Shown piece after piece: positions 1 to 8,422 of a stretch of 30,778 nt of DNA (positions are counted from its first letter, which is position 1; every line of letters starts with the position of its first letter). The DNA lies in contig MNQS01000110.1 in the NCBI GenBank assembly GCA_001915545.1, positions 1 through 30,778 of the forward strand, written 5' to 3'. The stretch is from Bacteroides sp. 43_108 (GTDB lineage: Bacteria > Bacteroidota > Bacteroidia > Bacteroidales > Bacteroidaceae). The position numbers were made by a program, and so were the translations under genes. Below the pieces are notes generated by a model. It was not told the DNA's origin, ran no database searches, and saw only the letters and a program-made list of their open reading frames with translations.

Positions 1-33
1 AGTTTTTTGGTCACTCCTAAATTACAAACTTCG

Positions 34-63
34 GGGCTGGCATACAAGTGCCGGCCCTTTTTT
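34..63 (+). terminator. rho-independent terminator of a gene upstream of the window
   Basis: GGGCTGGCA (34-42) pairs with TGCCGGCCC (49-57) with one G-T wobble around a 6-nt loop, followed directly by six T. This is a classic intrinsic terminator shape and should end transcription coming from left of the window. It lies inside the open frame that continues into the next gene, so that gene probably starts downstream of it. Confidence 0.75.
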
Positions 64-147
64 GATTCATTTCAGACACACTTTTTGAAACAGTATCGAA
101 TAAGTTGGAGGTCGTTCATTGGTTGGTATGTTCCTGCTTTTAAATAT

Positions 148-360
148 ATGCGAAATGGAATAACTTTAAAAGGCAGTATACCTCAAGATGTTCGTAAATA
201 TATGCTTGAACGTATATATACAGATTATGGACGTGATGGGCTTCGTTTGGCTATTAAATCATATATTGGAACTATCGAATATTATGAATCGATGGGAATA
301 AATAAAAGCGGAGACAGATTGATTGCTCAACATTTTCTGAATATTCTAAAAAATGACTAA
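148..360 (+). CDS. hypothetical protein, about 70 aa (start uncertain)
   Basis: I do not recognise this protein. The frame is open to the left edge of the window (a TTG at 7 would give 117 aa), but it then reads straight through the terminator at 34-63, so I prefer the first ATG at 148. The product is basic and rich in Tyr and Ile, with sequence such as GSIPQDVRKYMLERIYTDYG and a C-terminus ending NILKND. It has no signal peptide or membrane segment. It is followed by a strong terminator at 438-479 and so forms its own unit, separate from the ATPase pair downstream. Base composition is AT-rich, like the rest of the left accessory segment. It could be a small regulator or a remnant of a longer gene. 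Confidence 0.45.
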   Translation: MRNGITLKGSIPQDVRKYMLERIYTDYGRDGLRLAIKSYIGTIEYYESMGINKSGDRLIAQHFLNILKND

Positions 361-437
361 TTCTTTGGTTGAGTATCTGTTTCAATATAATTAATTGCGT
401 AATTCACAAAAAGGCGCATTTGATTTACATTATTAAT

Positions 438-479
438 AAGTATATGGCTTTGTTTTTCAAAGTCATATACTTTTATTTA
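438..479 (+). terminator. strong stem-loop terminator
   Basis: AAGTATATGGCTTTG (438-452) pairs with CAAAGTCATATACTT (458-472) over 15 bp with a single G-T wobble and a TTTTT loop, followed by a T-rich run. It separates the small gene at the left edge from the ATPase/Toprim operon. Confidence 0.7.
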
Positions 480-576
480 TCGTAATATTGTGTTTTCAAT
501 AAACTTATTACCATGAACATTTTCCTTTATAAACGTTGTTGATTTACACGAAAAATATGTAAAAAACAGCGTGTTT

Positions 577-584
577 TACATTTG
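577..584 (+). promoter_or_regulatory. Bacteroidetes -7 promoter element for the ATPase operon
   Basis: TACATTTG matches the Bacteroidetes -7 consensus TAnnTTTG exactly and lies about 55 nt before the ATG at 639. I see no clear -33 TTTG at the usual 19-21 nt spacing, so the call is tentative. The 361-638 gap holds this element, the terminator at 438-479 and nothing else I can identify. Confidence 0.4.
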
Positions 585-638
585 AAGAATATATTTTTCT
601 TATTTTTACGTTGATAATCACGATTATTGCAACAAATA

Positions 639-1673
639 ATGTTTGAAAAGGTAGAAATAGAACGGTTTCGGGGCATAAGGAATGCTTCCATTCAAGGCTT
701 TAGGCGGATAAATCTTTTTTTCGGAAAGAATAACTGCGGTAAGTCTTCTTTGTTGGAGGCTTTGTTTCTTGCCAGTGGTGGTGCAAATCCAATGTTGCCT
801 GTGAATGTCAATTTCATGCGCGGTTATGGTAAATCTCGTCTGAATGACCTTAACCTGGAATTTTATAATTTGGATTCCGAACAACCTATTCATATAAAAT
901 TGATGGATGGCTATGTGCGTGACCTCAATATAAGTCTTTTTGAGAAGCGACAAAACAGCATATCGCTTAATGCTGATGATGCAAATATCCTTTCAAACGT
1001 TGAAGAAGGCCGATACGGTTTGAAATTTGATTTTAAGGTCAATGATCAATCATATGTGTCATTGTTGCGGTTTGACTCTTCAAGTCCTGGTAATGCTTCG
1101 GTTGCAGCGCCAAAGCATTATGTTGAATCATTGCGTTGTACATATTTGAGTCCTAAATATGATTTTAATGCTTCTATTCAGGGATTGAAAAATATTCTTC
1201 AGAATAAGGATGAGCATTTTATTATAGAAGGACTTCAGTTGCTTGAACCACAGGTTAGAGATTTTATTTTCTCAGACAATGAAATGCTTGTGGACATCGG
1301 CCTTTCAAAACGTATTCCTGTTAATATGTTGGGTGATGGTGCTCGTAAGATTGTATCGCTTTTGACTGCTGTTTATAATTGTAAGGACGGACTTTTGCTT
1401 ATTGATGAAATAAGCAATGGCTTCCATCATTCTGTGATGTGCAGTTTATGGAAGGTGCTCATAGATGCATCTGTTAAGAACAATACACAACTGTTTGTTA
1501 CGACGCATGACCTTGATTCAATTAAAGGTTTAAGGGATGCAGCTATAAATGAGTATTCCGATTATGTGGCATCATTCAGGTTGTTAAAAAGTAGTGACGG
1601 AGAATTGAAAGCTTTCCATTATTCATTGGATAGTTTGGATTATTCGATTAATCAGGAAATAGAAATTAGGTGA
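639..1673 (+). CDS. AAA-family ATPase (AAA15/OLD-like), probable defence ATPase
   Basis: Predicted cytoplasmic SMC/ABC-like ATPase of 344 aa from ATG 639; an in-frame TTG at 627 is less likely. It opens with FEKVEIERFRGIRNASI, the FxGF-type strand typical of AAA15/AAA21 proteins. Walker A GKNNCGKSS follows at about residues 29-37, Walker B LLLIDEISNGFHH near residue 255, and an H-switch LFVTTHDLD near 290. The signature region reads MLGDGARKIVSLL, a degenerate ABC signature. The stop codon is one base before the ATG of the Toprim-like gene, so the two are almost certainly co-translated. ATPases of this type paired with a Toprim/DUF partner are known from PARIS (AriA/AriB) and OLD-like anti-phage systems. 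The defence role is inferred from that architecture and not shown here. Confidence 0.85.
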   Translation: MFEKVEIERFRGIRNASIQGFRRINLFFGKNNCGKSSLLEALFLASGGANPMLPVNVNFMRGYGKSRLNDLNLEFYNLDSEQPIHIKLMDGYVRDLNISLFEKRQNSISLNADDANILSNVEEGRYGLKFDFKVNDQSYVSLLRFDSSSPGNASVAAPKHYVESLRCTYLSPKYDFNASIQGLKNILQNKDEHFIIEGLQLLEPQVRDFIFSDNEMLVDIGLSKRIPVNMLGDGARKIVSLLTAVYNCKDGLLLIDEISNGFHHSVMCSLWKVLIDASVKNNTQLFVTTHDLDSIKGLRDAAINEYSDYVASFRLLKSSDGELKAFHYSLDSLDYSINQEIEIR

Positions 1674-1674
1674 T

Positions 1675-2295
1675 ATGAATAAGATTTTCATAGAAGCGAA
1701 GAAAAAGGAAACTCCTGAATGTAATTTCCTGAAAACAATTTTAGCATTGTTCTTTCCTGAGAAAAATGTGGAATTTGTACCAATTGACGGTATTGGTAAT
1801 CTGTTTAATGAAACCATTGTCAATCAAATAAGTTTGGCACAGGCTATGGGAGAACAAGTCTTGGTTCTTGCTGATGCCGATACAGTATCTAAAGGGTGGG
1901 GATTTAAGAAACGAAAAGTTGATATAGACAACGGTATGCAGAATAAGGGAATTAATTTCTCTTATTTCTTATATCCTAACAATCATGATGACGGCGATGT
2001 TGAATCTCTTATGGAATTGGCGGCGAAAAGAAATTTGCATAAAGTTTTTTTTGATTGCTTTGAAGACTATGAAAGATGTGTTTCAAGTGTTAAGGATAGC
2101 AACGGCCGGCAGTTTTATAATGTTCCAAATCTGAAAGGAAAATTGCATACATATATGAGTGCGCAGAGATTGAATAGCAAACAACGAAGTAGACTTGGTT
2201 CTGGTGATTGGCTGTTTGACGATTCACGTTTTTGGAATTTGAACATTGTAGAACTGCAACCTTTGAAAGATTATTTTAGAGCCAATCTAAAATAA
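1675..2295 (+). CDS. DUF3226-type (Toprim-like) partner of the ATPase
   Basis: A 206-aa soluble protein resembling DUF3226/DUF4435-class Toprim-fold proteins. The visible Toprim signature is an early acidic residue (IFIEAKKKE, E7) and a DxD motif (LVLADADTV, D67 and D69). These are followed by the FLYPNNHDDGDVESLMELA segment that in DUF3226 proteins precedes a C-terminal helical region. The gene begins one nucleotide after the ATPase stop, which implies translational coupling and a complex or effector relationship. In PARIS the equivalent Toprim protein is a nuclease effector released by the ATPase; whether this one cuts DNA or RNA cannot be told from sequence. No terminator is visible before the next gene, though composition changes sharply after 2350. 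Confidence 0.75.
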   Translation: MNKIFIEAKKKETPECNFLKTILALFFPEKNVEFVPIDGIGNLFNETIVNQISLAQAMGEQVLVLADADTVSKGWGFKKRKVDIDNGMQNKGINFSYFLYPNNHDDGDVESLMELAAKRNLHKVFFDCFEDYERCVSSVKDSNGRQFYNVPNLKGKLHTYMSAQRLNSKQRSRLGSGDWLFDDSRFWNLNIVELQPLKDYFRANLK

Positions 2296-2352
2296 CAATG
2301 AATGTCTTTTATTAATTAAAAACTCCTATTGAGATATTAGCCGCATCCTAAA

Positions 2353-3021
2353 ATGAAAAAAGAGCTGTTGCATAGTTGTTCGGAATTGATTGAATACGTC
2401 AATAAAGTCGGGCTTCTTCCTTTGCTGAGAATGGGCGTAAGAGGATGGTCGGCCGAAGAGGCTGTTGATGAAGACTGTCGGTATGTCAAGTTGCCTGATG
2501 GCGGATGGGAGTGGCCTTTGTGGAGTTGGAAAGGGGCTGTGCTTCGCGAGAGCGGATGCGCCTACGGCAAGTTTTTCGACCGTAAGGCTGCGTTCGTAAG
2601 CAGTGAGTGGTGGCCGGATTTCTGCAACTATCGCAGGAGTATTTTCCCATATCCTGAGGCTGGGAGCATCGAGGAAGGTATTCTTGACATATTGAGGAGT
2701 GAGGGAAGTCTTATCACTCGTGATCTGCGTGCGGCATGCGGATTTACAGGTACGAAGATGCGAGGAAAATTTGATACCTACTTGACACGCCTTGAGATGG
2801 GCGGATATATCGTGACGGAAGATTTTGTTTATCCGCGTGACAAGCACGGACGCGAATATGGTTGGGGATGGTCGTTGCTCACAACGCCGGAGGCTCTTTT
2901 CGGAAAGGAGGCATGCCATATTGACCGTACGCCTCAGGAGTCGCGCGAAAGGATGGTGGGGCAGTTCAGAAAGATTCTGCCTGAAGCCTCGGATGAGCTT
3001 TTTGATTTCCTGCTGAAGTGA
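2353..3021 (+). CDS. AlkZ-related protein (winged-helix, YcaQ/AlkZ-like fragment family)
   Basis: A 222-aa soluble protein that I recognise as the group named AlkZ-related. Characteristic segments are GLLPLLRMGVRGWSAEE near the N-terminus, the Trp-rich WEWPLWSWKGAVLRE, then AYGKFFDRKAAFVS with SEWWPDFCNYRRS. A winged-helix-like half follows (ILRSEGSLITRDLRAACGF, then YIVTEDFVYPRDKHGREYGW). AlkZ proper is a DNA glycosylase that unhooks interstrand crosslinks; this shorter family shares part of its fold, and its activity is not established. It is the first gene with the higher G+C of the chromosomal core. It stands alone, with a 184-nt gap before the fucosidase. Confidence 0.65.
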   Translation: MKKELLHSCSELIEYVNKVGLLPLLRMGVRGWSAEEAVDEDCRYVKLPDGGWEWPLWSWKGAVLRESGCAYGKFFDRKAAFVSSEWWPDFCNYRRSIFPYPEAGSIEEGILDILRSEGSLITRDLRAACGFTGTKMRGKFDTYLTRLEMGGYIVTEDFVYPRDKHGREYGWGWSLLTTPEALFGKEACHIDRTPQESRERMVGQFRKILPEASDELFDFLLK

Positions 3022-3205
3022 AATAGCAGAATGACTTGATTGTATGGTGCAGGAGAGACATAAAGTATAGCTATATAGTGCTTCAATGAAATATTTTTAT
3101 TAGTTTTACTTTGAAAATATCTATTTCTGCTTTTGAAGTATGATTTTGTACTGATGGAAGGAATAGACAATTCTTTGTTGGAACCTTAACTTTAACAGAT
3201 TTATT

Positions 3206-4750
3206 ATGAAAAAACTATTCAACAGATTCATTATTGACTTTGGTGCAGAAGGTTTCATGGCGTTGCGCCTGGTGATTGGCTTCTTTGTGTTGACGTTCGC
3301 ATTGTCGTCTTACGGACAAATTATTGAGCCGGGAAATGCACCCAACAAGTCACAGCACAAATTGATGGACAGAGGCTATGGTATGTTTATTCATTTCGGA
3401 GTGAATACCTTCAGCGGACACGAGTGGTCGGATGGTACAACACCTGTGGAGAAATATAATCCAACTCGTCTTGACTGTGAACAATGGGTGCGTGTAGCTA
3501 AAGATGCAGGTTTCCGCTATGTTCTGCTCGTAACAAAACACCATGATGGTTTCTGTCTTTGGGACAGTAAGTATACAGATTATGATGTGGCTTCTTCGCC
3601 TGTGAAGACAGATGTTGTCAAGGCTGTTTCGGATGCATGCAGGAAATATGGTCTTCAGTTTGGTGTTTATTATTCTTTGTGGGACAGGCATGAACCATCG
3701 TATCGTGATAAGGATCCTGAGAAATATGTTGATTACATGATTGCACAGCTTCGCGAATTGTTTACCAATTACGGCGACATCTGTGAACTTTGGTTTGACG
3801 GCGGATGGGACAGGCCGGTAAAGGACTGGAATCTGGGACGTGTGTATGCGGAGGTCAAAAAGATGCAGCCTGACTGTGCTGTTGGTGTAAACCATACGAT
3901 TGTTACAAGCGAAGACAGCCGTGTTTTTGTATTGCCTGATCTGATGACAGAGGACAACAAGTACTACATGCAGTATTTTCCATCTGATTTCCGCCTGTGG
4001 GATCCAAAGATTGCCCACCGCAATGACAAGAAGCAGTATCTTCATGATGGCAAGTCATATTATCTGCCGTTCGAGCACACCGTGTGCATTAGCAAAGAAT
4101 GGAACTGGTTTCAGAAGAGCAATCCTAAGACTGTTCGTGACCTTGATGAACTTGAAGAACTATTCTATTGGTGTACATACGGTGGCAATTCGCTTGTCGT
4201 GAATGTGGCTCCGGATCAGACAGGACGCATCCGCGAGAATGAAGCAAATGCTATAATAACTCTCAATCGTGAGCGTCTGCACATAAAGAAAGGAAAGCCG
4301 TTGCCTACAGGCGGTGAACTCGTATCTCTGGGTGCTAAGACCGAAGCTTCTTCTGTTTATGAAGGCAAGACTTCCGAATTCGGTGCGAACAAGGCTGTTG
4401 ACGGCGGAATGCAGACACGTTGGGCAGCATCGGAGAACAGTGCCGACCTGACCGTTTATCTTGATGGAGAGAAAGAATTTAATAAGATTGTTATATTCGA
4501 GTATTGCGATGTTGTGAATTCCGACGATGGTTTTTCAAACAAGCGTTATAATCGTATCCGTTCATACTGCATAGATGTATGGCTCGATGGCTGTTGGGAA
4601 ACTGTTTACATTTCTGATGAACCTATGGGTGACTGCAAGGTCGTACGTTTCCCTAAGAAGTACAAGAGCGACAAGGTGCGATTGAGAGTTCTTGATGCTT
4701 CTGCGCCTCCATCGATTTATGAATTCTGTGTGTTTGATGTGGCGGATTAA
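3206..4750 (+). CDS. alpha-L-fucosidase, GH29, with C-terminal discoidin (F5/8 type C) domain
   Basis: Secreted glycosidase that hydrolyses terminal alpha-L-fucose from glycans. An N-terminal hydrophobic segment (ALRLVIGFFVLTFALSSYG, residues about 19-37) is a signal peptide. Translation may really start at Met18 (3257), which would give a more standard signal sequence. The GH29 barrel follows: GYGMFIHFGVNTFSG, then KHHDGFCLWDSKYTDYD, and ELWFDGGWD with the expected nucleophile Asp198. From about residue 375 a discoidin-like beta-sandwich begins (NKAVDGGMQTRWAAS, later VRLRVLDAS), a probable carbohydrate-binding module. Length 514 aa fits GH29 enzymes with one such module. It stands alone, with no SusC/SusD pair beside it, and likely acts in the periplasm or at the surface in host or dietary glycan use. 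Confidence 0.93.
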   Translation: MKKLFNRFIIDFGAEGFMALRLVIGFFVLTFALSSYGQIIEPGNAPNKSQHKLMDRGYGMFIHFGVNTFSGHEWSDGTTPVEKYNPTRLDCEQWVRVAKDAGFRYVLLVTKHHDGFCLWDSKYTDYDVASSPVKTDVVKAVSDACRKYGLQFGVYYSLWDRHEPSYRDKDPEKYVDYMIAQLRELFTNYGDICELWFDGGWDRPVKDWNLGRVYAEVKKMQPDCAVGVNHTIVTSEDSRVFVLPDLMTEDNKYYMQYFPSDFRLWDPKIAHRNDKKQYLHDGKSYYLPFEHTVCISKEWNWFQKSNPKTVRDLDELEELFYWCTYGGNSLVVNVAPDQTGRIRENEANAIITLNRERLHIKKGKPLPTGGELVSLGAKTEASSVYEGKTSEFGANKAVDGGMQTRWAASENSADLTVYLDGEKEFNKIVIFEYCDVVNSDDGFSNKRYNRIRSYCIDVWLDGCWETVYISDEPMGDCKVVRFPKKYKSDKVRLRVLDASAPPSIYEFCVFDVAD

Positions 4751-4830
4751 GATACGTGGCAGACTTAATGTATAATGTTAAATCAATGAATAACTTTTAA
4801 TACTTGATCGACTGCTTAAACGGCAAACTT

Positions 4831-4864
4831 ATATGGCTGAATTCTGTATATGGTTCAGCCATAT
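4831..4864 (+). other. perfect 11-bp inverted repeat in the leader of the SMR exporter
   Basis: ATATGGCTGAA (4831-4841) is the exact reverse complement of TTCAGCCATAT (4854-4864), with a 12-nt spacer. It is 81 nt after the fucosidase stop and 35 nt before the exporter ATG. It could be a weak terminator (only an AT run follows, no solid T tract), an operator, or an RNA hairpin. Confidence 0.6.
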
Positions 4865-4898
4865 ATATTTGTTTGAGTATGTCAGATTTCTGATTATT

Positions 4899-5219
4899 AT
4901 GAATTGGATTATTTTGATTATTGCTGGTCTTTTTGAGTCAGGCTTTGCCTTCTGTTTGGGTAAGATGAAAGGTGCTTCCGGTATTGAATATTATCTTTGG
5001 GGAAGCGGTTTTGTTGTTTGTCTTGCGGCAAGTATGCTTCTTCTTGCGAAGGTCGTGCAGACATTGCCAATAGGTACAGCTTATCCAGTGTGGACAGGTA
5101 TTGGTGCTGTAGGCACAGTGATACTGGGAATTTTGTTTTTCAATGAGCCTGTGACAGTGTGGCGCATATTTTTTATTGCGACACTGATAGCCTCGGTTGT
5201 CGGTTTGAAGATGGTCTGA
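4899..5219 (+). CDS. SMR-family efflux protein, SugE/Gdx-like
   Basis: Small inner-membrane exporter of 106 aa with four membrane helices. The frame is open upstream to 4833, but the start at 4899 (MNWIILIIAGLFESGF) gives the exact family length and puts the essential Glu at position 13. The segment LPIGTAYPVWTGIGAVGTVILG is nearly identical in pattern to E. coli Gdx (SugE), which exports guanidinium, rather than EmrE-type multidrug pumps. SMR proteins act as antiparallel dimers with H+ antiport; Gdx subtype is inferred from the helix 3 pattern. It is convergent with the methyltransferase gene, only 15 nt apart. No guanidine riboswitch is recognisable upstream; the leader has only the 4831-4864 hairpin. 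Confidence 0.88.
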   Translation: MNWIILIIAGLFESGFAFCLGKMKGASGIEYYLWGSGFVVCLAASMLLLAKVVQTLPIGTAYPVWTGIGAVGTVILGILFFNEPVTVWRIFFIATLIASVVGLKMV

Positions 5220-5234
5220 AAATGCGAAAGATAA

Positions 5235-5777
5235 TCAGCGGCGCATAAGAGAAGTATCGATGTTTTCCATTTTCAGTAGTGAAACCTTTGCGTCAAGACC
5301 GGCATTGAACCCTGTCAGCTTGTTGCTGGAGCCTATAACGCGGTGGCATGGTATGATGATGCCTATGGGGTTGCGTCCAACAGCTTGTCCGACAGCTCTG
5401 GCCGATGTTCGTCGGGAGGGGCTTTGGCTGTTCAGTCTTTCGGCAATCTCACCGTATGTGGTTGTCGTTCCATATGGTATTCCGCACAGGTTTTTCCACA
5501 CGCGGAGCTGAAACTCAGTGCCGTGCGGGGTGAGCTCGAGGGGTACATCAGGTTCCTTTCCGCTGAAATATTCGTCGAGCCATGCCTTTATGAGTCTGAT
5601 ATGCTGAGGAAGATTGTTTTCTTGCGCTTGAGGAGTGTTTATGCACAGCACATCGGCAGGAAATGATGTGTTGTCTGCACAGCGGTTGGTTATCCGCAGT
5701 TCCGTAAGCGCAGTGTCCTCTGTCTTTATGTCAAGTATTCCCAGCGGTGAAATGTAGGTGTATTGCCTTATGTCCAT
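5235..5777 (-). CDS. ogt: methylated-DNA--[protein]-cysteine S-methyltransferase
   Basis: Suicidal DNA-repair protein that transfers the alkyl group from O6-methylguanine to its own cysteine. The conserved C-terminal half has the helix-turn-helix recognition region (IPYGTTTTYGEIAERL, then SARAVGQAVGRNPIGIIIP) and the acceptor motif PCHRV with Cys144. The N-terminal ribonuclease-like domain is present and divergent. At 180 aa it matches Ogt-type proteins and lacks the Ada activator domain. It is followed by the convergent SMR gene and preceded at 46 nt by nudC on the same strand, so it may be the last gene of a 5'-nucleotidase-nudC-ogt run. Confidence 0.93.
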   Translation of the reverse strand: MDIRQYTYISPLGILDIKTEDTALTELRITNRCADNTSFPADVLCINTPQAQENNLPQHIRLIKAWLDEYFSGKEPDVPLELTPHGTEFQLRVWKNLCGIPYGTTTTYGEIAERLNSQSPSRRTSARAVGQAVGRNPIGIIIPCHRVIGSSNKLTGFNAGLDAKVSLLKMENIDTSLMRR

Positions 5778-5823
5778 TGATAATTTTTTTATGTCGTTAA
5801 AAAGAAAAGATTAGTGCGTGAAC

Positions 5824-6630
5824 TTATTTTTCGGTGTTTTCCGATAACCAGTCGTCTATAAGTTTTCGTCCGATGGACATCTTGCCCGATAGTTCAGGCA
5901 CATTCTCGCGTGTGAACCATCCGCCTTTGTTAAGCTCCTCCTTCTGTAGCCTCAGTTCACCGCTTTCGTAATCGGCCGTGAAAGCAATCATGATGCCCGA
6001 AGGGTAGGGCCACGGCTGGCTGCCGAAATATTTGATGTTCTTTATTGTCAGGCCGGTTTCCTCCATCACTTCCCTGCGCACGCACTCTTCCAGTGTCTCG
6101 CCCGTTTCAACGAAACCAGCCACGAGACCGAAGAATGTGCCCTTGAAATTGATGGCGTGCACCATCAGTATGCGGTCGCCGTCGTCTCCGCGCTTTCTCA
6201 CTCTGACAATTATTGCAGGAGATACGTGTGGCCAGACTTCTTTTCCGCATTTGGTACATTTCTTGCTTATTGTGCCGGTTCGTTCCATCGGTGCTCCGCA
6301 CGAACCGCAGAAGCGTGTGCACGAATCCCAATAAAGCAGTTCCGATGCCTTGCCGGCCTGTAGATAGTATCTTTCGGGGATATGGTCGTACGATTTGCGC
6401 AGACCCATGAGTATGAAACGTTCGTTGTCGATGTCTGCTGTATTTGCGGCGTAAGCCAGACATTTCTTGTCGTCTATGTCGGGAAGCTCCTGAAAATAAG
6501 TATGCTCAGAAACTTCTGTCGGTGCTTGCTGATGGAATGGAATTTCGAGTTGTCCGTCTTTTATCTCCAGCAAAAGCTGACCTTGGACGAATACGAACCA
6601 ATATATGCCGTTGCTATTGTACTCTGTCAT
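5824..6630 (-). CDS. nudC: NAD+ / NADH diphosphatase (Nudix hydrolase)
   Basis: Cytoplasmic Nudix enzyme that cleaves NAD(H), and in related enzymes removes NAD caps from RNA, giving NMN(H) and AMP. The product of about 268 aa shows a zinc ribbon (CGSCGAPM, then CTKCGKEVW), the full Nudix box (GFVETGETLEECVRRE plus VMEETGL) and the NudC hallmark SQPWPYPSGIM that defines NADH specificity. I take ATG 6630, which has an AAGAAAG-like ribosome site; an in-frame ATG at 6657 would add nine residues. The start overlaps the 3' end of the 5'-nucleotidase gene by 17 nt, implying coupling. The pair makes biochemical sense: the nucleotidase can dephosphorylate the NMN and AMP released here. Confidence 0.93.
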   Translation of the reverse strand: MTEYNSNGIYWFVFVQGQLLLEIKDGQLEIPFHQQAPTEVSEHTYFQELPDIDDKKCLAYAANTADIDNERFILMGLRKSYDHIPERYYLQAGKASELLYWDSCTRFCGSCGAPMERTGTISKKCTKCGKEVWPHVSPAIIVRVRKRGDDGDRILMVHAINFKGTFFGLVAGFVETGETLEECVRREVMEETGLTIKNIKYFGSQPWPYPSGIMIAFTADYESGELRLQKEELNKGGWFTRENVPELSGKMSIGRKLIDDWLSENTEK

Positions 6631-8332
6631 CTTTCTTGTCGTTGCGGTAGTTTTCAAAGAGAATCTTTCTTTCGCGTTTTTCTGCTTTTGCTGCCCAATC
6701 CTCCGGTATGAATTTCCAGTGATGCTGTGCCTCTGGAGCTATGACCTTGTTGCGCTTCACGTATTCCATGAGGTAGAAGCGTATGTCCTTTTCAGTCGAA
6801 GTGATTATGCGGTTCTGTATCTCTTCCTTGCTGAGTCCTGCACCTTTTGTCAGCAGTTCTCCTCCTCCGTTGGCTCTGTATGCCGTCATTGCCACGGTGT
6901 AGGTGTGCTCTGGCTCGAATGGTGTGCCGTCGCTCATGTGCAGAATGTTTATTTTCTCGCCGGTAGGCTTGCGCAGGTCAACTTCGTATATTATGCCGAA
7001 AGCCGAATCGAAGTTGAACAGGAAATTCTTGAATCCTATTCTCTCAGGATTGTTCTTCATTGGGCCTATCATCAGCATCTCGTCATCTTCAGATGTCATC
7101 TGATTTGTCCATATCGAGTAGCTCATCTCGAGATACTCCTTTATCTCGCTTCCTTTGAGGCGCAGCGTGTAGAGCTTGTCTTCGAAGCGGTAAAGGTTGA
7201 AAAGATTGGTAATCTTTATCGTTCCAGGATCTATCGAAGCATTGAAGAACAGCGGAGCAGCAAACGATATATCTGCGTGCGACACTTCCTTCTGCAGTGT
7301 GTGTATGAGGTCGATGTAGGCCGACGAACCGAAATAAGCATCAGTGATGTCGATGCGGTTCTTTATTTCACCTATTTCCTGTTCAGCAAAATGTTCCACC
7401 TTGTCATATTCCCTCTTGAAACGCTTGTCGAACTCCCACGTATATTTGTTGTGTATCGAACCTATGTAAATCTGCTTCGGCGCGAATTTTTTCTTGAATA
7501 TACGTCCTTTCTTATCGTATGTCAGTCTTATCTGTATCTCCGAAGCCGAATATGCATAGCTCCCTGGATTGACGCATAAAATTTTCCTGTTGCTCGGTCC
7601 CGTAATCTCTTCTATGTTGTTCGTATGGTCGTGGCCGTAGAGAATCAGGTCGAATCCGTCCACTTCGGTCGCTGTTTCGCGCACGGCATTCTCGCAGTAT
7701 TCGTCTGTAATGATACCTTCCTCCATTCCAGAGTGGAAGAGACCGACAATCAGATCCGGTGCCTCCGTCTCTCTGACCTTTTTTATCCACATGCGTGCAC
7801 TCTCCTTTATGTCGTCGAAGTGCATGTCCTTCCATACCTGCAAAGGAATCCAGTGAGGTATGGCCGGTGTGATGAAACCGATGAAAGCAATTCTGACACC
7901 GTCTTTTACTATTATGCTGTATGGCTTGAAATAAGGTTTTCCCGTGTCGTTCGAAATGGCGTTCGCACCAAGTATGGGAAATTTGCACCCACTGATGAAC
8001 CTGTCGAAAGTCTTGTGGCCCGTTTCTATGTCGTGGTTGCCGATGACACCTACGTCGTATCCGATGAAGTTACACATGTCGGCCACTTTGTGCTGGTTTG
8101 GCTCCGTGTCGATATTGTTGAAGTAGTATGCCGTAGGTTCGCCCTGCAGAATATCGCCGCCGTCGACAAGTATCAGGTTCTCCTCGTGCTTTTCTCTGCG
8201 AATGGCTTCCACGTATGCATAGACCTTCTGCAGTCCCCCTTTTCCCCGTTTCTCATGTCGGAAATCGTAGGGAAAGTAGTTCCCGTGAATGTCGCTTGTG
8301 AAAATGATTTTTATGTATTTGTGTGTTGCCAT
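6614..8332 (-). CDS. 5'-nucleotidase / bifunctional metallophosphatase (UshA-type two-domain), no signal peptide
   Basis: A 572-aa member of the 5'-nucleotidase/2',3'-cyclic phosphodiesterase family. The N-terminal metallophosphoesterase domain has the metal-binding motifs FTSDIHGN, DGGDILQG, GNHDIE and YGHDHTNN. The C-terminal nucleotidase domain carries the substrate-binding region ending MTAYRANGGGELL. UshA-type proteins are usually exported, but this one starts MATHKYIKIIFTSDIHGN, with the first catalytic motif within 20 residues and no signal peptide. It therefore appears cytoplasmic, suggesting nucleotide salvage rather than periplasmic scavenging. It overlaps nudC by 17 nt, and its leader has a TAnnTTTG box. 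Confidence 0.9.
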   Translation of the reverse strand: MATHKYIKIIFTSDIHGNYFPYDFRHEKRGKGGLQKVYAYVEAIRREKHEENLILVDGGDILQGEPTAYYFNNIDTEPNQHKVADMCNFIGYDVGVIGNHDIETGHKTFDRFISGCKFPILGANAISNDTGKPYFKPYSIIVKDGVRIAFIGFITPAIPHWIPLQVWKDMHFDDIKESARMWIKKVRETEAPDLIVGLFHSGMEEGIITDEYCENAVRETATEVDGFDLILYGHDHTNNIEEITGPSNRKILCVNPGSYAYSASEIQIRLTYDKKGRIFKKKFAPKQIYIGSIHNKYTWEFDKRFKREYDKVEHFAEQEIGEIKNRIDITDAYFGSSAYIDLIHTLQKEVSHADISFAAPLFFNASIDPGTIKITNLFNLYRFEDKLYTLRLKGSEIKEYLEMSYSIWTNQMTSEDDEMLMIGPMKNNPERIGFKNFLFNFDSAFGIIYEVDLRKPTGEKINILHMSDGTPFEPEHTYTVAMTAYRANGGGELLTKGAGLSKEEIQNRIITSTEKDIRFYLMEYVKRNKVIAPEAQHHWKFIPEDWAAKAEKRERKILFENYRNDKKDDRVQ

Positions 8333-8422
8333 TTGTGTCGATTTGGTTGTATTCGGGCACGCCCCTTGCTTCCATCGTCAGCGTTGCCTTGCTCGTCAGA
8401 CAGAGAAAAACTGCCATTCATG

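Noticed and set aside
4751..4898. Guanidine riboswitch before the Gdx-like exporter
   Set aside because: No ykkC core and no pair of ACGR-loop hairpins; only one plain inverted repeat is present.
6605..7579. 324-codon plus-strand frame opposite the 5'-nucleotidase
   Set aside because: Antisense shadow. The opposite strand has all metallophosphatase motifs.
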